Shown here in pieces: positions 8,656 through 16,159 of a stretch of DNA of 39,410 bases (its first letter is position 1; every line of letters begins with the position of its first letter). The stretch is from an uncultured Actinomycetes bacterium (lineage in GTDB: Bacteria; Actinomycetota; Acidimicrobiia; Acidimicrobiales; RAAP-2). A model generated the notes under the pieces. It worked only from the letters and a program-made list of their open reading frames with translations. It had not been told where the DNA came from and did not search any database. The DNA is taken from assembly GCA_903874965.1 (NCBI GenBank), contig CAIQUD010000075.1:1-39410 (forward strand), in the 5' to 3' direction. The translations under genes and the position numbers were made by a program.

Positions 8656-10018
8656 GCCAAGGAGAGAGCGCCTCGCAGGATGGGGAAGAACCGCGCCTGT
8701 CTCGGCGATGGTCCTGCACCCGACGTCAACGAGCGACCTCGAGGCAGCATTTTCAAGCGATGCGGCACAACAAGGCGGCGTGATTGCGCGAGGGCTTGGC
8801 CGCAGCTACGGAGACCCTGCACAAGTCTCGGGAGGGCTGGTACTCGTCAACGATGCGTTCAACGAGTGTTCCGCAATCCACCCTGAAACTGGAGAGGTCA
8901 CCGTTGGATCTGGAGTGTCCATTGACACGCTGTTAGCCACGTCGATCCCGCAGGGATTCTTTGTTCCGGTCACGCCAGGTACTCGACAGGTGACGATTGG
9001 TGGCGCCATTGCTGCAGATATTCACGGCAAGAACCACCACGTCGATGGAAGTTTCATGGCTCACGTCACCTCCATGGATCTCATGACGCCATCTGGCCTC
9101 AAGCACGTCACTCCGACAAATGATCCTGAGCTTTTTTGGGCAACAGCCGGAGGCATGGGACTGACCGGCGTCATCCTTCGTGCCACGTTGACGATGCTCA
9201 AAATCCCTTCGGCCTACGTCGCCGTCGACACCACGCGTCACCGAAACCTCGATGAGGTCATGAATGAGATGGTGACCGGAGACGATCGCTATCGCTACTC
9301 CGTTGCCTGGGTGGACTGCATGACGAGCGGAGACCGAATGGGTCGAGCGGTGCTCACCCGAGGTGACCATGCTGCTGCTGACCTCGTCGAAGGACGACCA
9401 GGGCCAGAGAAAGCAATCCCTACCGCGCCTCGTCTTGGCGTTCCCTTTGAAGCGCCCTCGGGGCTGCTCAATCGTCTTTCCATTACGGCGTTCAACGAAG
9501 CGTGGTTCCGGGCAGCGCCCAAGAACAAGATCGGTGGCATTGAATCAATCTCGACGTTCTTCCACCCGCTCGATGGTGTCTCAAATTGGAATCGGCTCTA
9601 CGGCAGTCGCGGATTTGTTCAGTATCAATTCGCCGTTCCTGACACTGCAGGAGAGACGGTTCGCATTGCAATCGAACGCCTGAGTGCCTCCAAAGTTCCG
9701 AGTTTCTTGGCGGTCTTGAAGCGCTTTGGTGCAGGCACACCTGGTCCAATATCCTTTCCGACACCTGGTTGGACGCTGGCACTCGATTTGCCAATCGGCC
9801 CTCCAGCACTTCCAAAGGTGTTGAACGAACTCGACGACCTCGTGGCCGAAGCTGGCGGGCGGATCTACCTCGCGAAGGATGCTCGTCTCAATCCAGTCCA
9901 TATCGAGACCATGTACCCACGAATCGGCGAGTTCCGAGCAGTCCTCGATCGGGTGGATCCGAATGGGCTCATGACGTCAGACCTTGCCCATCGACTCAAC
10001 TTGAGAGGGAAGAACTAA
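8648..10018 (+). CDS. dprE1: Decaprenylphosphoryl-beta-D-ribose 2'-oxidase
   Basis: 456 residues from ATG 8648-8650, nearly the length of mycobacterial DprE1; a longer upstream frame runs inside the UbiA gene and is not needed. The FAD-binding (VAO-type) domain has RGLGRSYGD, VTPGTRQVTIGGA and DIHGKNHH, where the mycobacterial flavin contact His lies, then FWATAGGMGLTG. The C-terminal part has FFHPLDG, QYQF, SFPTPGW and YLAKDAR with the active-site Lys410. It oxidises DPR to the 2'-keto intermediate. The residue matching M. tuberculosis Cys387, the covalent benzothiazinone target in GWNICVD, is Ala378 here (GWTLALD). The TAA overlaps the next ATG (TAATG). Confidence 0.95.
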   Translation: MSEPRRERLAGWGRTAPVSAMVLHPTSTSDLEAAFSSDAAQQGGVIARGLGRSYGDPAQVSGGLVLVNDAFNECSAIHPETGEVTVGSGVSIDTLLATSIPQGFFVPVTPGTRQVTIGGAIAADIHGKNHHVDGSFMAHVTSMDLMTPSGLKHVTPTNDPELFWATAGGMGLTGVILRATLTMLKIPSAYVAVDTTRHRNLDEVMNEMVTGDDRYRYSVAWVDCMTSGDRMGRAVLTRGDHAAADLVEGRPGPEKAIPTAPRLGVPFEAPSGLLNRLSITAFNEAWFRAAPKNKIGGIESISTFFHPLDGVSNWNRLYGSRGFVQYQFAVPDTAGETVRIAIERLSASKVPSFLAVLKRFGAGTPGPISFPTPGWTLALDLPIGPPALPKVLNELDDLVAEAGGRIYLAKDARLNPVHIETMYPRIGEFRAVLDRVDPNGLMTSDLAHRLNLRGKN

Positions 10019-10782
10019 TGCAAGATGCATTTGGTCAGCCACAAACCGCAATCTGCTTCGGTGGAACGTCGGAAATTGCGACCGCAATCCTTCTCCGCTT
10101 GGCAAGTGAGCGCCTCACTGATGTGGTGCTCGTCGGTCGCGACGAAGCAGGACTTGAAGCCGCAGCGGACCGTCTTCGAGCAGCCGGCATCGCACGTGCA
10201 TCCGTCATTACCGCCGATGCTTCCGATCCAACAAGTGCCGGTCCTGCGGTCGAGCGGGCCTTCGAGGCAGTAAAGCAACCGGTTGACCTCGTCCTCATGG
10301 CAGTTGGCATGCTCGGAGATCAGGAACTCGACGACGACAGTGCCGAGCGGACTGCCACCATGATGACGGTCAACGTCACCTGGCCATCCGCGGTGCTTGC
10401 CCAAGTGCGCGGCCGAATGGTTGCCCAAGGGATGGGAAAGATCTTGGTGTTGTCCTCGGTCGCAGCGATCAGGACGAGGAAGGCCAACTACACCTATGGC
10501 GCCGGGAAGATGGGGCTCGATGGGTTTGCCCTCGGCTTGGCCGACTCCGTTCGCGGAACTGGCGTGACCGTGCAGATTGCCCGGCCGGGTTTCGTGACCT
10601 CACGAATGACCGCCCATCTGAAGCCAATCCCGTTCTCAACAACTCCTGACGTGGCAGCAGACAAGATCGTCGCAGGACTTTCGGGGAAGGCAACCGTGCT
10701 CTGGAGCCCTGGAATTCTTCGAGTGGTCTTTGCCATCTTTCGCATTGTCCCGCCAATGCTCTGGCGGAAGATGCCGGCTTAA
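10018..10782 (+). CDS. dprE2: Decaprenylphosphoryl-2-keto-beta-D-erythro-pentose reductase
   Basis: 254 residues, the same length as mycobacterial DprE2. It is a short-chain dehydrogenase that reduces the DprE1 product to decaprenyl-phosphoryl-arabinose, the donor for cell-wall arabinan. The NAD-binding motif GGTSEIA lies at 15-21, the Ser at about 146-147 in LVLSSVAA, the catalytic Tyr160 and Lys164 in YTYGAGK, and ARPGFVTSRMTAHLK follows. The ATG at 10018-10020 is coupled to dprE1 through TAATG. The longer frame upstream lies inside dprE1 and is spurious. The TAA overlaps the TAA of the convergent glycosidase gene in a TTAA. Confidence 0.94.
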   Translation: MQDAFGQPQTAICFGGTSEIATAILLRLASERLTDVVLVGRDEAGLEAAADRLRAAGIARASVITADASDPTSAGPAVERAFEAVKQPVDLVLMAVGMLGDQELDDDSAERTATMMTVNVTWPSAVLAQVRGRMVAQGMGKILVLSSVAAIRTRKANYTYGAGKMGLDGFALGLADSVRGTGVTVQIARPGFVTSRMTAHLKPIPFSTTPDVAADKIVAGLSGKATVLWSPGILRVVFAIFRIVPPMLWRKMPA

Positions 10783-11984
10783 CCCTGAGGGGAAGTTTGA
10801 GCCGGTGTCGCCGGCGCAAAGGAACGTGCTTGCATCACAATGAAGTCTCGGTTGAACCAGGTGGTGAAGTAACGCGCTGGACTCGACACCATGGTTGAGA
10901 GCAGTTTCGTTCCGTCAGCACCATTTGCAGCACTCGTGCGGGGATATTGGTAGCTCGAATACTGGACCCAGTCGGTGTTGATGTCGAGTTCCATTGCTCT
11001 GATCGCTCCGGCTCTCACCAGAAGATCCGCCAACGACACAATCGACAAATTGGGTCCACCGACGTAGACGAGCGCACCAGTAGCAGTCACGCCATACCCG
11101 GAACGCCACACGTAGACGCCTCCCCCGAGCGTCTTTCCCCACGCCGCAGTGTTGGCGGCCGAAAGCCCAGGAGCGGGTTTGCCGCCATCAACAATGAGAT
11201 CGAGATTTTGGCGAACTGCCTCGACTTGACTGGTCATCTTGAGATCTCGACCCCATGCGCCAATAGTCGAGCTTCCGTCTTTGTAGATCACATAGGACGC
11301 TGCACCATCTCTCAGAGGAACGATCACCTTTCCGTCGGTGAAGTACCCCCCGTTGGCGTCGCCCATTCGGAATCCGGCATTGAACGCCGCAATAGTGGTC
11401 TTTGCTGCCAACGGCGTAATTGGTGCCGAGTGACGATAGGGGCCGCCACCTGGGATGAAGGAACCCGAGTACAACGATGCCTTGAGGAGGGTCGTATCCA
11501 TCCATGCAATGGCAGCAACGTCACTCGTGTGGACAGCGTCGACGCGAACCGTTGTTCGGAGAATGGCTGGATACCCGCCTACGGAGTTGCCGACCGGTGA
11601 CCAGACTCCTTCTCCTGGGAGAGCGGGAGAGGCGGGAGAAACAACCGGAGCGGGGACTGGAAGGTGCCCACCTCGAGGCCCTTTGTCTCCCTTGCCTTGC
11701 GAAATGGCGCCCTTTGGAGGCTTGCCACCTTTTGCCGGAGGGTGATTGGTGTACCACCAGTTCTCAATCGCAGTGACAGCAGAACCGCCGCCGTGTTCAC
11801 GCGCCCACTCAGCTGCTCGGGCGCCCATGGAGGTTCCATACGCCGGATTCACCATGAACGTTCCGAAGGAATAGCTGGCGATGGTCACGACAATCAGGAG
11901 GAGACCAAGGAACCCCATGAGCAAACGGCGGCGAAGATAGGTCTTTTTGGTCGGCCGACCGTGCCGAGGGGGTGTCGAAGGCAT
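10779..11984 (-). CDS. Membrane-anchored phosphodiester glycosidase (NAGPA) domain protein
   Basis: 401 residues. A basic cytoplasmic N-terminus (KK, RRR at 13-20) precedes one membrane segment at about 21-45, then a Gly/Pro/Lys-rich linker at about 82-125. The phosphodiester glycosidase-like domain occupies about 135-385. It shows AAFNAGF, NGGYFTDG, WGRDLKM, QNLDLIVDGG, VYVGGPNLS and the strongly conserved MELDINTDWVQY. This domain is known from the enzyme that uncovers mannose-6-phosphate in animals; bacterial relatives are thought to act on glycan phosphodiesters outside the membrane. The ATG at 11982-11984 has GGAAG 9 bases upstream. It is convergent to dprE2; a role on a cell-wall or lipid-linked glycan is inference from context. 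Confidence 0.85.
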   Translation of the reverse strand: MPSTPPRHGRPTKKTYLRRRLLMGFLGLLLIVVTIASYSFGTFMVNPAYGTSMGARAAEWAREHGGGSAVTAIENWWYTNHPPAKGGKPPKGAISQGKGDKGPRGGHLPVPAPVVSPASPALPGEGVWSPVGNSVGGYPAILRTTVRVDAVHTSDVAAIAWMDTTLLKASLYSGSFIPGGGPYRHSAPITPLAAKTTIAAFNAGFRMGDANGGYFTDGKVIVPLRDGAASYVIYKDGSSTIGAWGRDLKMTSQVEAVRQNLDLIVDGGKPAPGLSAANTAAWGKTLGGGVYVWRSGYGVTATGALVYVGGPNLSIVSLADLLVRAGAIRAMELDINTDWVQYSSYQYPRTSAANGADGTKLLSTMVSSPARYFTTWFNRDFIVMQARSFAPATPAQTSPQG

Positions 11985-12035
11985 CGGTACATTCTTCCAC
12001 CCATGGGCGACCCACAGGCACCGCGCTTCGTGGGC

Positions 12036-14348
12036 TTAGGCGCGACGAAGTGGTGCGACGGACAAGAGCAGATTCTTCTCCCCGACCTCTCCGAACCTGA
12101 CCTTTGCTGCAGCCATCTCCCCTGACCCAGAGGTTGAGAGCACGGTTCCTTCACCCCAGCGTGCATGAATAACCACGTCGCCAGCGGCGAGTCCGAGCTG
12201 CTCGGCTCCAGAAGTTGGGGCAGGCGTCCGTCGAGCGATGGGCCGTCCAAAGGTTCGACTGCCGTCATCGACCGGTCGCTCAAAGATGGGGTCGTCGCCC
12301 CATCTGCTTGGCCGTGGCATTCCAGAGGTGCCGAGCCTGACGGTGAGATCTTCGGGAATTTCCCGGAGGAAGCGGCTTGGAAGGGAGTTGGAGAATCCCG
12401 AGCCCTGCTCGCCCCCGAACCGGAACCTGCGCTCTGCGTGGGTGAGGGCGAGATGTTGACGCGCGCGAGTGATTCCAACGTAGGCAAGGCGACGTTCCTC
12501 TTCTAGCTGCTCCTCGTCATCACGAGTGGAGAAGTGCGGGAAGATTCCTTCTTCAAGACCAGTCACGAAGACTGCCTGATACTCGAGACCCTTGGCCACG
12601 TGAAGCGTCATCAGGCTCACCTTTGGAGCGTCATCATTGAGATCGTCTTGAGCAGAGGTCAGGGCAGCGGACTCGAGAAACTCTTCAATGGACTCAATGC
12701 CACCGTCGGTTTCAAGCTGCGCTACGGAGTTGATGAGTTCGCCCAAGTTCTCGAGACGACTTGCGGCATCAACGGACTGCTCAGCCTGTAGCTCTGCTTC
12801 AATGCCGGAACGATGGAACACTTCGGAGAGCAACTCACTCGGACGTTTCATTAAGAGTTCCTGGCGAAGTGCCGTGAGCAAGGTAAACAGCTCTCCTGAT
12901 GCTTTGGCGGCCTTTGCCGTCAACCCAGCTTCTCCAGCGCGGCCAAGGGCTGCGGCGAAGGTGATGCCATTTGCGGCGGCGAAGGCTCCAAGCCGAGTCA
13001 CCGACGTTGCGCCAATGCCCCGCTTTGGCACATTCACAATGCGCCGAGCAGACATTTCGTCGTCTGGATTGACGAGCAACCGAACGTAGGCGAGCAAGTC
13101 TCGAATCTCTCGACGGTCATAGAAGCGAGTGGCCCCAACCAGTCGATGAGGAATACCAGCCCGGTTGAATTCCTCTTCCAAGACGCGACTCTGCGCATTC
13201 GTGCGGTAGAAGATCGCGATGTCATCGAAGCCAAGAGACTGCTCCCTCGAGAGGCGGACGACCTCTGCTGCCACCCATGCGGCTTCATCACGCTCATCCA
13301 TGGCTCCGTACACCGTGATGGGGTTGCCTTGTCCGACTTCAGTGAACAAGTTCTTCACGACGCGTCCGGCGTTGTTCGAAATCACCGCATTTGCGGCGTC
13401 CAAGATCCGTTGCGTTGAGCGAAAGTTCTGTTCGAGGACGACGACTTCGGCATCGGGGAAGGTCGACTCAAAATCCAGAATGTTGCGAATATCCGCTGCC
13501 CGAAATCGGTAAATACTCTGATCTGAGTCACCCACCACGCAGACCTGTCGATGGTCACGCGTGAGTTGAAAGACGAGTTCATTCTGGGCTCGGTTGGTGT
13601 CTTGGAACTCGTCGACCAGGACATGTCGGAAGCGGTCGGCGTAGGCGAGTCGAACATCCTCGTGCCGGCGAAAGAGCTCCACTGGCTTCAAGAGCAGGTC
13701 ATCAAAGTCAACCGCCGACGCTGCAAAGAGCCGTCGTTCATATTCGGCATAGACCTCCGCAGCAATCTGATGGAAGGGGCCTTGGTAGGAACCATTGCCT
13801 TCCGCGAACTCCGCTGGGCTTTGCAAGGTCGCCTTGGCCAAGCTGATCTTTCCCGAGACACCCTTCGGGGTGACCTTCTTCGGGTCAATGTCTCGCTCGC
13901 GCAAGATCTCTTGAATGAGACGCCGGGAATCGGTGTCGTCATAGAGCGTCAGTCGTGAGCGATACCCGAGACGATCAGCCTCTGATTGCAACATACGGAA
14001 GAAGGCCTTGTGGAAGGTCATTACCCACATGCGACGAGCGCGCTCTCCAACGAGATCAACCAGACGCTCAACCATTTCATTGGCTGCCTTATTCGTGAAG
14101 GTGATCGCAAGAATTTCATGTGGAGCTGCATCGCCGGTCGCCAGCAGGTGCGCAATACGCCTCGTGAGCACTCTTGTCTTTCCCGAACCAGCACCTGCAA
14201 CGATGAGCAGTGGACCCCCGCGATGCTCAACGGAAGCGCGTTGTGGCGCCGTCAGCCCTTCGACTAACTGGTCGGGTGTCTTTGGGGCAGACCGTGCAAC
14301 CTGGGCATGGAGCTCACCGAAGAGATTCTCTTGATCGAAGCCGCTCAC
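12036..14348 (-). CDS. pcrA: ATP-dependent 3'-5' DNA helicase PcrA/UvrD (SF1)
   Basis: 770 residues from GTG 14346-14348. All SF1A motifs are present: Q motif LTAPQR, Walker A AGAGSGKT (51-58), Ia FTNKAA, II DEFQDTN (246-252), III GDSDQSIYRFRAAD, IV QNFRST, V TLHVAKGLEY and VI YVGITRAR. The last ~50 residues (GDVVIHARWGEGTV) form the small Tudor-like domain that in PcrA/UvrD contacts RNA polymerase. It acts in nucleotide excision repair and removal of stalled complexes. In M. tuberculosis uvrD1 also lies just upstream of sucC; here two modules have come between. The ribosome site is weak. The 116-base divergent gap to the ABC operon should hold promoters for both sides, but I cannot place them with confidence. 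Confidence 0.94.
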   Translation of the reverse strand: MSGFDQENLFGELHAQVARSAPKTPDQLVEGLTAPQRASVEHRGGPLLIVAGAGSGKTRVLTRRIAHLLATGDAAPHEILAITFTNKAANEMVERLVDLVGERARRMWVMTFHKAFFRMLQSEADRLGYRSRLTLYDDTDSRRLIQEILRERDIDPKKVTPKGVSGKISLAKATLQSPAEFAEGNGSYQGPFHQIAAEVYAEYERRLFAASAVDFDDLLLKPVELFRRHEDVRLAYADRFRHVLVDEFQDTNRAQNELVFQLTRDHRQVCVVGDSDQSIYRFRAADIRNILDFESTFPDAEVVVLEQNFRSTQRILDAANAVISNNAGRVVKNLFTEVGQGNPITVYGAMDERDEAAWVAAEVVRLSREQSLGFDDIAIFYRTNAQSRVLEEEFNRAGIPHRLVGATRFYDRREIRDLLAYVRLLVNPDDEMSARRIVNVPKRGIGATSVTRLGAFAAANGITFAAALGRAGEAGLTAKAAKASGELFTLLTALRQELLMKRPSELLSEVFHRSGIEAELQAEQSVDAASRLENLGELINSVAQLETDGGIESIEEFLESAALTSAQDDLNDDAPKVSLMTLHVAKGLEYQAVFVTGLEEGIFPHFSTRDDEEQLEEERRLAYVGITRARQHLALTHAERRFRFGGEQGSGFSNSLPSRFLREIPEDLTVRLGTSGMPRPSRWGDDPIFERPVDDGSRTFGRPIARRTPAPTSGAEQLGLAAGDVVIHARWGEGTVLSTSGSGEMAAAKVRFGEVGEKNLLLSVAPLRRA

Positions 14349-14464
14349 TTGGTACCCATCCGCGTCACCGACAGCGTGATGAAGCGAGTCGAGGTCATAG
14401 TGATCGAGCGTACCGGCAGGTTGGTCGACGCGAGAGCGGTGCCATCTACTAGCGTCGCTGGGCT

Positions 14465-16159
14465 ATGCGCGTCCTGCCTCTCGACAATCCTGGTACGCCG
14501 GATCTCCGGTCGCCTGGTCGCTACCTGCTCTGGGTAGGGCGCCAACAGCTCACGTCCATCCTCGGCGGCATCGTCTTTGGCATCTCTTGGATGCTCGCAC
14601 AAGCGCTCACTCCTGTTGCCATTGGACGAGGGATTAATGCCATTGGAAACCGAGATCACGAAGGTCTCTTGCTGTGGTCAGGCGTTGTCCTTGGTCTTGG
14701 CGTGATCCTCGCAGTCTCTGGGATCGTTCGACACCGCTTCGCCGTCACTAACTGGATGGTTGCCTCATTTCGAACGATTCAACTCCTTGGCGAACATCTC
14801 GCAGACACGGCAACCCCAGTCACTTCGGTGATCCCGACCGGTGATGTCGTCAACACCATGGCGTCAGATGCCACCAGAATTGGCGGCGCCTACGACGTCA
14901 TTGCGCGATTCGCTGGGGCAATTGTTTCCTACATCGTCGTTGCCATCATCATGTTGCAGACGAGTGTTTCCCTTGGACTCATCGTGCTCATTGGGGTTCC
15001 GTTGTTGGTCTTTGGCATCAGTCCACTTATCAAGCCCCTCCAGCGGCGCCAGATGGCGGTCCGAGACCAAGCAGGCAAGCTCACGGCGATTGGTGCAGAC
15101 ACCGTCGCGGGGCTTCGAATTCTTCGTGGCATCGGAGGTGAGCAGGTCTTTCTCGCTCGCTACAAGGACAAGAGTCAGGCAGTTCGAACTGCCGGAATCG
15201 CCGCAGCAGTGCCTCAGGCAACGCTTGATACCGCTCAAGTCGCACTTCCAGCCATCTTCATCTTGATCGTGACCTGGGTCGGAGCCCGGCTTACCCTTGA
15301 TGGATCAATTAATGCTGGACAACTCGTGGCGTTCTACGGCTTCGCCGTGTTCCTCGTCGCCCCGCTTCGAACGGCCACCGAATTCGTCGAAAAGGTCACG
15401 AGAGCCAATGTTGGTGCCCGAAAGGTTCTCGCCGTCCTCACCATCCCATCATCGGCAAGAACGGCGAACCTGGTCGAACCTCCACCAGAAGGTTCGGATC
15501 TCGTTGATGGCCCGACGGGACTCACGATTGAATACGGACAGTTCGTTGGACTCTGCGGCACGGACCCTGCGGCAAGCGCTGCTCTGGCAGAGCGACTTGG
15601 CGCCTTCGCTGCTCCAGCCGCAACCTTCGGCGGTGTGCAATTGACCGATCTCGCAATGGCCGAGGTCCGACGACGCATTGTTGTTTCAGAGACTGAACCG
15701 CGCCTGTTCACGGGCCCACTTCGCACCGAACTCGATCCAACGGAAGAGGCGACCGAGCTTGATCTTGCCGCTGCGCTCACGGTCGCTTCGGCACACGACG
15801 TCATTGAGGCGCTTCCTCTAGGACTTGATGAAGTTGTTGAAGAACGTGGTCGTGCGTTTTCTGGAGGACAGCGTCAACGGCTGGCGCTTGCACGCGTGCT
15901 CCTCGCTGCCAAAGAGGTGCTGATCCTCATTGAGCCAACGAGTGCCGTCGACGCGCACACCGAAATGGCAATTGCCGAACGATTGAAGGAGGCACGAGCT
16001 GGTCTCACCACCGTCGTGGTGACGTCGTCCCCGCTCTTGCTTGACCGCTGCGATGTCGTTGCCTACCTCGAGGGACCCGAACTCGTCGCCACCGGCACAC
16101 ACCGCGAACTCCTCAACCGCGACGACTACCGATCAACGGTGCTGAGGGGGGTTGAATAA
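14465..16159 (+). CDS. ABC exporter half-transporter with degenerate ATPase site (TM-NBD)
   Basis: 564 residues: a type IV exporter membrane domain with six hydrophobic segments to about residue 320, then a nucleotide-binding domain to the end. The NBD has lost its own ATP site. The Walker A position reads GTDPAASAA (365-373) with no glycine loop and no Lys, Walker B has Ile489 for the Asp although Glu490 stays, the Q-loop Gln is Glu409, and the H-loop His is Ser521. The signature motif FSGGQRQRLALAR (465-477) is perfect. It can therefore serve only as the signature half of a composite site in the partner encoded next (TAATG overlap). The substrate is unknown. I recall similar degenerate partners in other actinobacteria. 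Confidence 0.92.
   Translation: MRVLPLDNPGTPDLRSPGRYLLWVGRQQLTSILGGIVFGISWMLAQALTPVAIGRGINAIGNRDHEGLLLWSGVVLGLGVILAVSGIVRHRFAVTNWMVASFRTIQLLGEHLADTATPVTSVIPTGDVVNTMASDATRIGGAYDVIARFAGAIVSYIVVAIIMLQTSVSLGLIVLIGVPLLVFGISPLIKPLQRRQMAVRDQAGKLTAIGADTVAGLRILRGIGGEQVFLARYKDKSQAVRTAGIAAAVPQATLDTAQVALPAIFILIVTWVGARLTLDGSINAGQLVAFYGFAVFLVAPLRTATEFVEKVTRANVGARKVLAVLTIPSSARTANLVEPPPEGSDLVDGPTGLTIEYGQFVGLCGTDPAASAALAERLGAFAAPAATFGGVQLTDLAMAEVRRRIVVSETEPRLFTGPLRTELDPTEEATELDLAAALTVASAHDVIEALPLGLDEVVEERGRAFSGGQRQRLALARVLLAAKEVLILIEPTSAVDAHTEMAIAERLKEARAGLTTVVVTSSPLLLDRCDVVAYLEGPELVATGTHRELLNRDDYRSTVLRGVE

Noticed and set aside
9769-10017. N-terminal extension of DprE2 inside dprE1
   Set aside because: The TAATG start gives exactly the family length and N-terminus; the extension is dprE1 in a shifted frame.
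14349-14464. Promoter elements in the pcrA/ABC divergent gap (TATGAC, TACTAG)
   Set aside because: Single hexamers without a -35 at proper spacing; promoters are expected here but cannot be placed.
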